Numbered from the stretch's first letter, positions 34,117 to 46,040 are shown. The stretch: 64,000 bases of DNA from Miscanthus floridulus (GCF_019320115.1 NC_089581.1:93370802-93434801); one strand, 5' to 3'. The notes: generated by a model not told the origin, from the sequence alone. Numbers and translations are program-made.

Positions 34117-35139
34117 CTATTTCCAACATATATGCATTAGGATTCAGTCATTCATAGCATTCTTTACTGTAGTTTCAAGAGATGACAAGATAGGATTGAT
34201 AGTATGAAAGACTAGAGAAAACCTCAACCATCGAGATATCCAATTCTTCCACATGAAACACTAGAACACAAGAAAACTTCATCTTGCAAACCCTTCAACT
34301 TGGCTACCCCCTTAAGAAAAGTCAACTAGGGCACACAAAAAGGTAGCTAGCACTTAAAAATGAGCTAACTAACATAAAGATGTTCTGACATTCTCGAGAA
34401 ACTCCTCTACATAGGCAAGAACATCTAGTCTGAGAATTCTCGAGAGCAGGGAAAACAGTAGTAGCAATAAAATAGTTATAACTCCCATTCCATTAATCCA
34501 ATAGAGTTTTAGCTTATACCATTGGAAAGGTCATCAATTCCTCTACGACTTCCATGTAGAACATTTTTTCTATATTCCATAGTTTAGTTGGTCAAAAATA
34601 GTGCACGACCGAAATTGTCTTAGGTTTTTGATAAAACTAATACATCATATTGTGAATTTTGTAACTCCCAAACTAGAATAGCTATAAGGGTGGTTCTTAT
34701 AGTCAGAGAAAGACATTGAAGTCTACTATTGTCTAGAATTTTCCCATGATTTTTGGTTGTCCAAGAATAGAGATACTAGGTGATAAGGATAGGCTGTTAC
34801 AAAAGTACAAGACAAAGTAAACAGGGGATAAGAGAAACCCAACTATTTATTTCATTCATCCTTATGCCTTAGGCCTATAAACTAAATGAAACTATGGACT
34901 AAAACCCACAAGATCACTGCATTCATTACAAAGATTCAACTCAAGCATTATCATAAAGACAATTCAATCTAGCACTAAAGGTTCGCAAGCCACACATAAT
35001 GACTATTGACTTGACTTGACTTCGACACTAGCGCTTTTCTTCCATAGGGATACAAACTCCTAATTCTTAAGAATGGCATGATTACAGGGACATCTGGGTA
35101 ACATATCTTGCATGGGAGTTACACGTCATCCACTACATC
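34117..35139 (-). other. RT-C untranslated region between upstream ORF and gag
   Basis: AT-rich with no recognisable protein. Part of an unusually long 2-kb stretch between primer-binding site and gag. Confidence 0.5.
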
Positions 35140-35972
35140 AATTTTATCATGGGCTTCCTTTATATTGTGTGTCACTATCACTTGCTAGTGGTAGTCCTAT
35201 ATTGACCTAACTCTGGCTACCTCCATGGTATAAGGGTTGATTCTTCCATGGACAAGATTTAACATAATGTCCTTCCTATTCGCAATGATGACATCTTCTC
35301 TTAGCTAGATCTTTTGTGATGTCATACTCGATGGAATCGTTGCTTGGTGTTTTGTTAGCTTTCTAACTCTGAAGAATCATCTTGGTTTAACTGATCTATT
35401 TTCTAGCTTGCTTAGTCTTTCGAGGTTGAAACTCCTTATAGGTGATAGTCCACCCATCTATGCATACCTCATGTGAAGTAGTTTTAGCTTGAGAAGCTTC
35501 TAACTCTTTACAGTTTAGATTCATCTAACTAGGGATCAGAGCAAGATGTGACAAATCCAAATGTTGATTGCTTCCCAATACTTGCTCCAGTGAATTTGCC
35601 TTTCTCTTTTTATCCACATTGGTCTCATAGCTTGGGTTCACCTTGACTTTCCTTGATTTGGCTTGTTTCAAAGACAGGGAAAACCATAGTGCATGCAACA
35701 TTGACATTAATACTGACTTCCCAGCATCTTACTGCTGATACCGTCATTGGTTCTCATATTCTTCCAAGCCTCTACGACTTGTCTCTTCACTAGTCCCTTT
35801 GGTATGTTGGTTCGACCTTGTGACAAGCACTGTTGAAAACTCCTATGTTAAGTCATTCCTTCTAGTACTTGTTGTTGCATAGCTACAAGCTTCTCCTTGT
35901 CGAATGCAATCAGGACAACATAGCTTGATCCTCCTGATCTCTAATGCTAGTGGTTTCTTCATTATGACCCAT
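35140..35972 (-). pseudogene. Unidentified decayed ORF with CCHC zinc knuckle, upstream of gag in RT-C
   Basis: Not recognised as a family. From ATG 35972 (MGHNEETTSIRDQEDQ) coding-like pieces appear in shifting frames, among them KEKLVAMQQQVLEGMT and GLVKRQVVEAWKNMRTNDG. Near 35298-35255 is a perfect-spacing zinc knuckle, C-HH-C-x4-H-YVKS-C, with a TAG inside it, followed by PWKNQPLYHGG. It lies between primer-binding site and gag, in gag sense. It may be a captured host gene, a duplicated or foreign gag tail, or a normal accessory ORF of this family. Splicing and extent are unresolved. Confidence 0.45.
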
Positions 35973-36151
35973 CTATTTAGACAAAAAGAGAGGATTTAGA
36001 ATAGAGACAAGGTTTTCATAATAGAACAGAGTTGAAGTGAGCACAACTTTTAGCAAATAACAAGGTTAGAGAGAAAGCAAGGACTAAGTAGAGATGATAG
36101 CATGCAAAGACGTCCTAGTTTTAACTAGGCTTGCGTCCTACAGTCAGTATT

Positions 36152-36163
36152 GCTTTGATACCA
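36152..36163 (-). promoter_or_regulatory. Primer-binding site of RT-C (initiator Met tRNA type)
   Basis: The minus strand reads TGGTATCAAAGC, one mismatch from the TGGTATCAGAGC complementary to the 3' end of initiator Met tRNA. Four bases from the LTR. Confidence 0.85.
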
Positions 36164-36167
36164 CCTT

Positions 36168-39100
36168 TGTAGCACCCGGTTTTAAAGACAAAACTAGATG
36201 CACACTATATGTGAGCCTAGGAAGTCAAATCTCACATATAGCCACAAATAAGGGTAATATCAAAAGACAATACTTATTACATAACGTATTAGTATAAGGA
36301 ATATAACCTCAGAGTATAGACTATGGAAAGACAACTCTAATCTTTAGGCGAAGACTCCAAATCCACAGGGACAACTGACTGGTTGACCATAAGCCTAACT
36401 CCTCTAGACTAGCAATCTGGTACCCATCTAGGATTTTTATCCAAAGTATAGAAAAGTAAAGCAAGTGTAAGTATATATCATACTCAGCAATATAACAAGG
36501 GGTTCATGAGGCTCAAAAGGTTGACACTGGTTTGCTATGATTAGCTTTTAATAGGTCATCTTTTTAAGCAATTGAGTAGCAATTAATTTACCATAAACCC
36601 ATAAACACATGATCAGGTAAACATGAATAATGAATAGCATAAACAATTAACCATTAGTGATCATCTCTATTCCATAAGGGTTCCAAGGCCGCTCGTGTCT
36701 ATGAGCACGGTTGTTATAACAATTTTACACTATGTAGAGGTTGTAACTTTCACTTTGAGTCATGATTTACCCTTTTGCCCGAGTTGATCAGCCTCTTGAC
36801 CCACTACCAAGGAAGGTCGACAAGGTTCACTATGAAGCCTTTCAAGGGTTCATCTAACTAGTTAGGGCTGCTAAGTTTTCCCCATCAATAAGCATGAACC
36901 CCCCTCCAAGGAGTGACTAACAAAAGTGCACCCTCTTGGTAGACTAAGATCATACCTATCGGAGCCCCTCTTGCACCATAAAGGTAACCACTAACAAGCT
37001 AGAAAAGGTCCTCATACTAAGCTAAAGTCAGCCATATAGCCCTCATAGTTGTACTGTAAGTCCCGGACGATCACTTATAGATAAGTCCTTAGGGAGAGGA
37101 ATCTAGAGCATTTAGAAAGTAGCTAAACACTCCAGCCCCCTGTTTCCATGTTGCTAAAAAGTCATGTTTTAATGTTTATTGCATATACCATTAGTCAAGT
37201 TACAAGATCATGGTTGTAGTTGAGCACTAGCAAAGCTACCCAATGCAATAACCCAAAGGCATCAAGGTATAAGTACAAATTACTAGGAAATCCTTAGTGG
37301 TAGTCAAGGTAGACACATGTAGTATGAATTAAATGATTAAAGGTGTATAGGACAACAAGGAAGATCCCATGTTATACTTGCCATAAACTCAGATCAGATC
37401 TTCTTCTGGTCCAAATCTTCCAAGAACTGCTTCTAGACTCACCACGTATAGTTCACCGACTGGACTTGATCATAGAACACCACACAAGCATCCAAACAGA
37501 CATGCATAACATACATACATAGCCATATTAAAATAATAGACCAACTGGTGGAAAAAGGATTTGAAACAGATCTACGTATTGCTACGAACACACAGACATG
37601 GGAAGCACGCTAATCGGAGCTACGGTTGAAAAGATACATCTACCGGAAGATTTTGCTTATAAAATAGAAAACCATATGCTTTATTTATTTTATTATATAA
37701 AAGCATGTATATGATATTTCAGAGAAAATACTTAAGTTGAATTAAGCCAAACTTATATTTGGTTTTAAAAATTGAAGTGGAATTTATTACATTTTATTTA
37801 TAAATCTAGTGACATAATTATTATTCAAGTTGGGATTTAAACCATAAAATTCCTAGAGATTTTGACATAGAAAACATTGATACTAATGCATAGGTCACAT
37901 CGTTATGAATCCAACGTAACTTGAACGGACTATTTTAGAGTTAAAATGAATAAGTCATGATTTAAACAAGTTTTCCTTTAGTTAAATAATAGATTAAATC
38001 TACCCATGAATTTTAAATATTGAAAACATGCCTAACAGTAGTATAAACACATAGAAAATGTAAATACGGTCCTAACGCAATTTGAACGTGTCAAATCAGA
38101 GTTGAAAATGATAAAGTTATGGCCTAAACAAGTTTGATGGCATTTCTATAATTAAATGAACTCAAATTTGAATTTAAACTAATTAATTCTGAATTTTAAA
38201 TGCTAACTGGACTGTGGGTACTAATACTCAAAGTTATAGGGGCTAAAACAGAAGAAAATAGGACCAAAAAGAAATTATTTGGAGCTGGCATGGAGCATGG
38301 ATTGATTTCTAGAAACTACAGGGACCTAAGCGCAAAAGGCGTGCAGCCTAACTCCGGGTTGACTATGGCTGCTGACTGGGCAGCCACATGGCTGCACGTG
38401 ATTGGCGTGGTGCACAACGTGTGTGTGGGCGCATGCTGACAGCGGCGCCGTGGACCGAGTCCACAGCCCACGGTGGACCGGTTACACACCGAAAGGGTAA
38501 GATCTAATCGTGGCCGTCCATGTGAATACAACTGGCGCGAAGTGAACAAGAGGTTCCCCACCGCTACTCTGTGCCTCCGACTGAGCCCGCCATGGCCGGT
38601 GGTGAGGCAAGCACGGTGGCAAACACTAGTACGGCGATTCTGGCCATCCCGATCGAAACCAAATACACAAAAATGGACTACAGGCGCTCGTGAACTCGCT
38701 AGGGTACCAAAATAGGGATGGGGGTCACATTGGGGTGACGGTCCCCATGGCAGCGCCATGATTGGTGGCTCAGGAGCTTGCCATTATGGCACTCCTATGC
38801 ACCAAATGCAACAAGAAGGTGACAAGGAGGTTAGGGAGCTCACCACAAGTTGGATGGAAGGTATCGTGGCATCTAGGAAGGTTCTGAAGGGGCGGGTCGA
38901 TGACGATGGCGGCTAGAGAGAGAGAGAACAAGGTGTGGGTGAGTGAAATCTGGGCGTGGGATTACCAAAATGAAGAATTGGCGGTACCTACAGATGCGGG
39001 GAGTACGGCGAAGCTCCGAGGTGCATCGACATTGAGGATTGGGGGCTAGTATGGTGAATTGCGAGCGGTAGTGAGAGCGTGAGTGTGAACAGGAAAAGAG

Positions 39101-39864
39101 AGAGGGAGGGGGTTCGGCTCGGGTTTTGTAGGTAGGCGGCACTACGGTAGAAGGAAGGGAGTGGGAGGCAGCAATTTTGGATGCCTTCCAAGTGGGCGTG
39201 GTGGCCTGATGGCTTGCCGTGCATGGTTTGCGCCATCGCCGGGGCGAAGGAAGGAAAGGAGTGTGGGGAAGGAAAGGAAGGGGAAGGAAGGGAGCGTGGT
39301 CGGCTAACGAGTGGGGCGAGTGACATAGTGAGAGGGAGGAGGGAATGAAGCACGTGCGGGCATGGCCATTGTGGGGAGGGCCAAAGTAGGCTGTGGTGCC
39401 GAGCTAGGCCGCACAGTGAGCAGGCGCGTGAGGAAATTGAAGGCGTGGAGCGACAACGCAAGCTGGGCCACCGAGTAGCCCGAAGCCGGTTCCAACGCAG
39501 GAGAAGAAAAAATAAGAGTTGGGCCAGAAAGGAGGAAAGGAGCGGGCCATGGGGGAGAGGAAGCGTGGGCCTTCGGGCCAAAATGAGAGAGGAGGTCTTT
39601 CTTCTTTTTATTTTGTTTTCTTTTATTTCAAAGCACTTTTCAAACTCATTTCAAAAGCATTTGAATTTGTTTTGAATTTTGATCAAAACCACACACCACA
39701 ATAAATAAAATGCAACAACATGTATGCTCACACATGTTACTACCTCATGATAAATTTTAATTTAATGAAAAATTATTATTTCCAATGTTTTCATGAGCAC
39801 CAAATATTCATAATTAAATCATCCTAGCTTTATTTTCAAAGGAGCAAATTTTAGGGTGTTACAT
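36168..39864 (-). repeat. RT-C right (5') LTR, complete, 3697 bases
   Basis: Uninterrupted LTR containing single copies of the target sites of RT-A (37272) and RT-B (38735). Long LTRs of this size are usual for Tekay-type elements. No gene inside. Confidence 0.92.
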
Positions 39865-40130
39865 TGAGAGACCTACATTGTCAATGTTGAAGGGCAAGAA
39901 TTACAAGGAGCAGGGGCATACACCACAGACAACGCTAGTGAAGTTTCGATTACCATTCTCACTATCATAGAAGAAGCCGGCCATAGTCTGGGGGTAGCTT
40001 CTTATGGATGTTGGGGTCTGAGATGAGGTCTTTGTAGAAGCAACAGACACATTTGTAGTAGAAGAAGGAGGGAGCGGGATGCGGGGGAGAATCTCAAAAA
40101 CAAGATCCTCCATGAGGCTAGCCAGTGCGT
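39865..40130 (-). pseudogene. F-box protein pseudogene, copy B, truncated by RT-C
   Basis: Minus-strand NKRNALASLMEDLVFEILPR gives the start of an F-box, and PQTMAGFFYDSENGNRNFTS is the segment that follows the F-box in this grass family. The sequence ends abruptly at RT-C's LTR. The F-box itself is shortened by a deletion after LPRIPLPP. Such proteins recruit substrates to SCF ubiquitin ligases, but this piece cannot. Confidence 0.7.
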
Positions 40131-40691
40131 TCCTCTTGTTGGGAGCCTCCTCCTTTTAATCAGTGTATTGTACGATTAGAGCTTCCTCAGTAATGAGATC
40201 ACTGAAGAGGAAAATAATCCAACAAAGATCCATTAGTGAAGTTCACAACTCATACCATAGTGCAACTTTAACAACCATTAACAATTTTCATGGTACGACC
40301 TCAAACAAATTTAGAGTAGCACCACATAGATATATATAACTCAAACTAGAGTAGCAGTTAATGGAGCTATAACCATTACAATTCTAGCTAAATCAAGTCT
40401 GTCCATCACACTTACAATCAGTACATGAGCTTAGAGCTTCTTCAATAGGAGACAAAAAAGATTAAGAGGAAGACAATCACAACAATTTTGATGGCAGAAG
40501 CAATGGGCCTATTTGTTTGCCTAGACAGATAGGTATAATCAATCAAGCACTTTCCAATTAATAGGCCTAGATGCACATAGGCATTTATAGTAACAACACT
40601 AAACATATGCATAGACAATCAAACAACATTGATCCATTTAAACATGTCATGACAAAGAGATACATCAAATGTAGCTTTATTTACTACTTTG

Positions 40692-41742
40692 CTAATGACT
40701 CCAACTCTGAGAACAAGGGAACACAAAGAAGATTGTAGGTCTACTATTCATTTCTGGTAGGATGTCACGTCTACCATACTGAACGTAATGTCTAGGGATG
40801 ACATGAACTTTTCTATTGTCCATGTTATATGCGATGACAATGCTTTCCACCCAACCCTAAGAAAGAAAATCAAATTCCATTCTAGGTGAACTATAACCAC
40901 TCTATAGCACGACATACAATCAAAGTAACCCAACTTATGCAGGCTCATAGTATGCTTCAATGTCCATTTATTATTAGTACCATAGTCTTCAAGGATCCAG
41001 ATTGAAAGCTCGGACATATTGCGATCATCAATAGTACATTGACACAAGTGACCCTGATTTTGAAGGAAGGCGAATGTAAAACTAGGACCACGCGTCTAGT
41101 TAGGAATTTTCCTCCATGTCTTTGCCTCCATATCCACAACAAGTATATGATGGTAACAATCACAAAACCCAATATAGTGTAGACAACCATTAAAAAACAC
41201 CTTCTTGCCCCATTTTGATTCCTTAAAGATTCATGTTGTAGTTTTAGGTGAGTATATGTCCACACCCATGCACTAACCATTGTCCATATATTCAAACACA
41301 TGAAGTGTGAGGAGGCTATTGGATCGAACCCCAATTGAGCCTCACCAATAGAATGGATTTTAGGCGGTAGTTCCTTGAACTTCTAGGTTGCCGGATTATA
41401 GATGACATAGCAGTATCAATCAACCCCAAGGCACCAGCAAAGGATGAGGCCATTAAAGCAATCTAAGATGGCAACATTGTTCATGGTCAAGGGCAAGAAG
41501 GACAAGGGGGGTAAATGCTAGAGATGCTGATGAAGTTTCATTGGTCATAGAATCCATCATAGAAGAAGCTAGCCATAGTCTGGGGCATCAACTTATAGTT
41601 GTTTGAGATGAGGTTGTTCTAGGAGCGACAAAAACATTTGTAGCAGACCAAGGAGTGGCGCGGGGAGCCAGTGGAGGATCTCGACAACAGTATCATCTAT
41701 GAGGCTGGCCAGTGCATTCCTCTTGTTGGAGGCCTCCTCCAT
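40692..41742 (-). pseudogene. F-box protein pseudogene, copy A
   Basis: ATG 41742, MEEASNKRNALASL, then the F-box core DDTVVEILHWLPAP. A frameshift near 41650 is followed by CKCFCRS and a stop where the conserved Trp belongs, then LMPQTMASFFYDG. The F-box-associated half is readable in pieces: LGFDPIASSHF near 41330, an unusual-length beta-propeller-like middle, and NMDNRKVHVIPRHYVQYG then GRRDILPEM near 40760, ending TAG at 40692. About 350 codons, normal for this family, but with at least three frameshifts and several stops. No role expected. Confidence 0.78.
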
Positions 41743-42620
41743 TTTGTCTATGTATAGTAGGATAAAATCTTGCTCAGTAATGAGATCACTGAAGAGGAAA
41801 ATAATACAACAAAGATTGAATAGTGAAGTCCACAACTCATACAAAAGTGCAACATTGACCGTTAACAATTTTCATGGTATGACCTTAAACAAATTTAGAG
41901 TAGCACCACATAGATATATAACTCAAACTAGAGTAGTAGTTAATGGAGCTAGAACCATTGCAATTCCAACTAAATCATGTCTATCCATCACACTTACAAT
42001 CAGTACATGAGCTCAGACCTGAGGAGACAAACAAAGATTAAGAGGATGAGAATTACAATAGTTTTGAAGGTAGAAGTAATGGGCCTATTTATTTGCCTAA
42101 ACAGATAGATATAATCTAGCAAGCACTTGACAATTAATAGGCCTAGTTGCACACATGCATTTACAGTAACAAAACTAAACATATGCAGAAAACCAAGACA
42201 TCAGCAGAAAACCAACCTAGTGCCAACTCCTAGTTTTTTCATCATCATATCATTGTCCTAACCAAATCTCCAATGCTAGAATGTTTCTTGTATACCTCAT
42301 GTTCAAGCAAGGACAAAACAATGAAGCAAACAGGAAAAGGCGAGAAAGGAGACCTACAGATCGGATCTGTCGCCTTTGCCACAACACACAATGAACACAG
42401 ATGCCAATGCCACCGTGCTACATTAGCAAGCCCCGCTCCCTAGCCTATGAAAGGACGTTGGAGCCACCACAACACATCGGGGATCCTCTGCCACCACTGC
42501 TAGTCTAATGGGCACAGATTTGTTTCCACCTAAAGGGGAAATACCCAATATAGGTCAACCTATAGGGCATCCACATAGAGAATATAATACTATAACAACT
42601 CCAAAGACATGTCAACACAA
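41743..42620. other. Sequence upstream of F-box copy A
   Basis: The first 450 bases are the duplicated F-box upstream region. The rest shows nothing recognisable. Confidence 0.5.
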
Positions 42621-42621
42621 A

Positions 42622-42704
42622 CAGGCATATAGTGCAATGGTAAAAGACTGTGCATGGCTTCCTCTGGGTCCTAGGTTCAATTCCTAGGCATTGAGGTATT
42701 TTTT
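42622..42704 (+). other. tRNA-derived element (possible SINE head)
   Basis: Pol III A box TAGTGCAATGG at 42630-42640 and B box GGTTCAATTCC at 42674-42684. The B box sits in a perfect T arm (CTAGG-TTCAATT-CCTAG), and a run of six T follows at 42699. An acceptor stem does not pair, so it is tRNA-derived rather than a tRNA gene. Confidence 0.5.
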
Positions 42705-42839
42705 GAATTTATTAGACCCCGACAGCACAAAAGGCACAAGTGACATGCAAGCCGTCAGGTTCCACAGGTTGGATGGAGATGGAGAATGGTCCTATAGGTA
42801 TACATGACACATGAGGCATCGGGTCCCACAAATATGCGT

Positions 42840-43186
42840 CAGATGGAGAAAGTACCATGTGGAGATCTATAATGAAGCCATTCATTATAGATCAAATATT
42901 GTTTATCATAGATGTGTAATTAGTTCAATGACAAAGCCCTATTCATCATAGTTTTTAAGGAGATCATCATAGATGAGTCGTGCGAGTGATCTATGATGAA
43001 ACCCTATGCTCCTCGATGATGTTTTTCATGATGATGCCTGATTTCATCATAGAAAGGGAGGGTTGCAGGATCATCACCACTAATCTATGATGAAACAGAA
43101 ATATTTGTCATAAAAAGCGCTCTTCTATGAAGGTTTTAGATTCGTCATTAAGATTTTTGTCATAGAAGTAGATATTTCTTGTAGTG
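42840..43186. mobile_element. Terminus of a CACTA (En/Spm) DNA transposon
   Basis: The plus strand ends GATATTTCTTGTAGTG, that is CACTACAAGAAATATC read inward, the classic CACTA terminus. Inside are about nine copies in both orientations of TCATCATAGA/TCTATGATGA, like the subterminal transposase sites of these elements. The 3-base target copy would be ATT at 43187. The other end is not in the window. The F-box copies may lie inside the transposon. The inner limit given is arbitrary. Confidence 0.7.
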
Positions 43187-44028
43187 ATTAGCGGCAATAT
43201 GAGTCACAAGGGACGTACAAGAGATAGATGTAGAAACCTTGAATGTTTCCAACCAATGTTTAAACATTTCTTTCATAGGAGCAATTTCGTCTTTTTGAGC
43301 ATGGCATAGAGAATTTGCAATTCGGCATGATAAACAAATCTTATGTCTTGCCTAGCAAACAAAGTCATGGCTATCCAATGATGCATGAACCTCAAAGCAG
43401 GATGATGAATATTCATATTTTGAGGTTAAAACTTGCCAACTACATTTTGACTAGAAATCATTCTCCAAAATTCATGCGATTAAAACCTTTGAGAGCATGA
43501 TCTAAGTCAATTGAGCACTTTGTCCTAAAGCCTAAGTGAGAGCTAAGATTTCTCCATGTAAGATAGTATTCCTTCTCAAAAAGATGAAAAGTAATCCCAC
43601 CCTCAACTTCTTGCAAAGAGCATAAGAATTGAATTGTTAAGAGGCGAGAACCAAGCTCGTCGATGGGAGCAACATTCTCCCATCCAATGGCTTTCTAGAT
43701 GGTGGCGAATTCGGTGTCCATACCTATCTCTTAGAGAAGGTCAGGGTCATATACAGGCATATGGATGAACTCATGATTCTTGATGAGGTTGTACACTTGC
43801 ATCTCCCGGGCTCGCTCCAAATCAAGGTGTGGATCATTGTTGCCTTCCTCCATTGGTTGCTCTTGCTCTTGCTCCTCTTCTTCCATTGGCACCTGTTTCT
43901 TCGTCTTCATGCATCATGCTCTCTTTGGGCTTGGTGTAGCGCGTGCTTGAGCTACCATAAGAGCGACTTGAGCTTGCTCCCATGACATTCTTCAATGCAC
44001 CGGCGAGCTTCCTCCCAAACTTACCCAT
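43187..44028 (-). pseudogene. ATHILA ORF-1-like protein, interrupted by CACTA
   Basis: ATG 44028, MGKFGRKLAGALKNVMGASS, then a Ser-rich and Glu/Gln-rich segment. Next comes a block reading ERAREMQVYNLIKNHEFIHM, DTEFATI and APIDELGSRLLTIQFL, then FHLFEKEYYLTWRNLS. This resembles the ATHILA ORF-1 family of plant retrotransposon proteins, whose function is unknown. Stops appear at about 43731, 43707 and beyond, with several frameshifts after 43460. The frame is still readable to 43195 and ends at the CACTA insertion. Assignment is from memory of the family. Confidence 0.55.
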
Positions 44029-44229
44029 GGCAAAAAAGACAACAACACAAACTCACAAATGGGGTTATGTTAGTGAAAATAAATCAAACAACCCGCAAGC
44101 TTGGATTGGTGGTGGTGAATGTAGGATTTTTTCTATAGAGTTTCCTTGCTCTCAAGCTTTGTGGAAAAATATTTTGGCAAGTGGGGAAGCAAAGCGAGTG
44201 CGAGGGAGTCAAAATGGAGAAGCTCTCGA

Positions 44230-44237
44230 TATTTATA
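44230..44237 (-). promoter_or_regulatory. TATA box upstream of ATHILA ORF-1-like frame
   Basis: The minus strand reads TATAAATA, about 200 bases before ATG 44028, with a pyrimidine-rich leader between. The surrounding 14-mer CTCGATATTTATAG recurs at 44659. Confidence 0.45.
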
Positions 44238-44696
44238 GAAGGGAGCACCAGCCGAGAGGGGGTGAGTGCAATGGCTAGGAGCCATTGGAGAAGCAGCAGC
44301 AACAACAGTGCCTAGTAGGGTGCGGCTGTACCCCTAGTGCGCCCACACCAGAGGTGAGCCCACTGCTTCCCCCCTTTGGCTAGTTGCTTCCAATGACTTT
44401 CTTGATCAAGTAGTCGTTCATGCTTCCCTCGGTTTTGAAACTTTGCTCTCGAAATTGATTTTTCACAATACTTTTATTATATTTTGAATTTTCATAAATA
44501 TTTTAAAAATGAGAAATGACAACAAAAAAATCTATACTATTAGAAAATGATTTTTATTTTATTTTTCTAAAAAGTTTATTTTGAAGCAAATTTTAAATTT
44601 TAAAAATTTTGAATTTTGAATTTTTAAAAGAAGACTACCGATTTACCTTCGGCAAGGGCTCGATATTTATAGTCCATTGGCAAGACTTCTCTTCCT
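44238..44696. other. Non-coding spacer between gag and second ORF of RT-E
   Basis: Very AT-rich around 44460-44630 with many ATTTTGAATTTT-type runs. No RT or integrase similarity; nothing coding seen. Confidence 0.55.
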
Positions 44697-46040
44697 CTAT
44701 TGTTCTACAACTTCATTAACAAACTCAGGGGACTTCTCGGGTTGCCCTGGGATGTTCCCCGAATGATTGATAGGAATACTAGCAGCTATTTGAGCAATTT
44801 GAGTTTCTATCATTTTATTAAAACTTAATTGGTTCTTAATAGAGGAGGATAGATTTTCAAGTTTTGAATTTATGTTTTCAAACATTTTGTCATTATACAT
44901 TAACTTTTTAGTAAGATTTTCTTTGATTTTTGCTTGACCTAAAACTAGGTATTTTAAGGAAGGTTGATTCAAATTGAAGTTCGAATTACCTCCTTGTGGA
45001 CAGGACTAATTGTTCCACCCATTATTGTTACCTTGTCAAAACCCATTGTTGATATATGATGCTTCTTCATGGGTCTTGGGGTAGTTGTTCCTTGAGTATC
45101 TGACTTCTCCACAGACCTCACCTGTCATGTGAGAATTCATGGCCTGGATGGTGCTTTTCATGGCTTCTTTGTCGACATCCCGTTTGTCCAGTCTTTTCAA
45201 CAATAAATCCATTTTTGTGGCGAGCATATCTGCCTCCTTCATGGTATGCATGGCTTTTTGTTGTTTTTGCTCCTCCCCCCAACTTTGATTGGCCACCATC
45301 TTTTCGATGAGAGCCATGGCTCCATCCAGGGTGAGGGAAAGGAACACTCCTACAGCAGCGGCATCCATGTGGCCCTTCAACATGGGCATTAGCTCCTCCT
45401 AGAAGTTCTAGAGCACGAGCCAATTTTCCATCCCATGGTGCGGGCCTACCTAGATGTAATCCTACAGCCTCTCCCATGCCTCGGGGATGGATTCCATTGA
45501 AGTTTGCTAGAAATTTGAATTTTTCCCCTTAGGGCATTGGTTTTGCCCATGTCAAAAAACCTCGTGAGGAACATCATGGAACATTTGTCCCACATACTGA
45601 CAACTTCCTTCTCCTTGTAGAACAACCATTTGGTCTTCCCTACGAGGGAGAAGGGAAGCAGACGGAGCCATATGCTTGATGGTGCAACGTCTTTGATGAC
45701 GATGGTGTTGCATAGCTCTATGAAGTGTTGCAAGTGTGCACTTGCATCCTCGCTAGGCAAAACCACAAAACTGGTTTGCCTGCGCCATCATGATTAGGCC
45801 AGCATATAGCTCAAAGTTTCTAGCTCCTATATTGACAGCGGGCCCAATGGGCATGTTGCAACAACTGGGGTGGAGTAGTCACGGAGTGTCTTGGCCATAG
45901 CGATAGTAGCGGATGGTGCGGGGGTGACTAGCTCACTTGCCGGCGGAGTAGCAGAGGAAAAAGCAGGTACATGACCTCTTCTTCCTTAGGAGCGCCTCCA
46001 AATTTTCTATGTAGTTATCCGGCAGGTCGAAACCACTCAT
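44697..46040 (-). pseudogene. gag: RT-E gag (Athila-like), decayed
   Basis: ATG 46040, MSGFDLPDN. Core LPSEDASAHLQHFIELCNTI and SLVGKTKWLFYKEKEVVS lie at 45765-45600, then MGKTNALRGKI. The segment GHMDAAAVGVFLSLTLDGA and ALIEKMVANQSWGEE at 45380-45290 follows. The zinc-knuckle region near 45110 is degenerate (EVCGEVRYSRNNYP, lacking two ligands). The C-terminal coiled coil LENLSSSIKNQLSFNKMIE ends at 44697. At least three frameshifts (near 45960, 45780 and 45500) and a stop near 45034. Gag assembles the particle; this copy cannot be made whole. Confidence 0.75.

Larger units (their letters stand above)
1..39864 (-). mobile_element. RT-C: Tekay-type chromovirus-like LTR retrotransposon, pol-deleted, left end outside window
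   Basis: An LTR beginning TGTAGCACCC and ending GGGTGTTACA on the plus strand (TGTAACACCC...GGGTGCTACA in element sense) is complete at 36168-39864. It recurs, starting about 213 bases in, at the left of the window. Gag, protease and chromodomain remnants read on the minus strand, so the right LTR is the 5' LTR. A primer-binding site matching initiator-Met tRNA flanks it, and a purine tract (minus strand) flanks the other LTR at 32048. RT, RNase H and integrase are absent from the 4.1-kb interior. Two later elements sit inside the left LTR. The target duplication cannot be checked because the left end is off the window; the right flank begins TTGAG. Confidence 0.85.
39865..42210. repeat. Tandem duplication containing the two F-box copies
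   Basis: The stretch 39865-40630 matches 41461-42210 with an offset of about 1587 bases, taken at the shared ACTGAAGAGGAAAATAAT. It covers the 5' half of the gene and about 450 bases upstream. Confidence 0.75.

Noticed and set aside
42622..42704. Functional tRNA gene
   Set aside because: T arm and pol III boxes are good, but the acceptor stem does not pair.
44290..44350. Shared phrase CCCCTAGTGxGxCC between 44320 and 61020 as evidence of paired RT-E LTRs
   Set aside because: The match is about 30 bases only and the neighbouring sequence does not align, so I do not call 44040-44640 an LTR.
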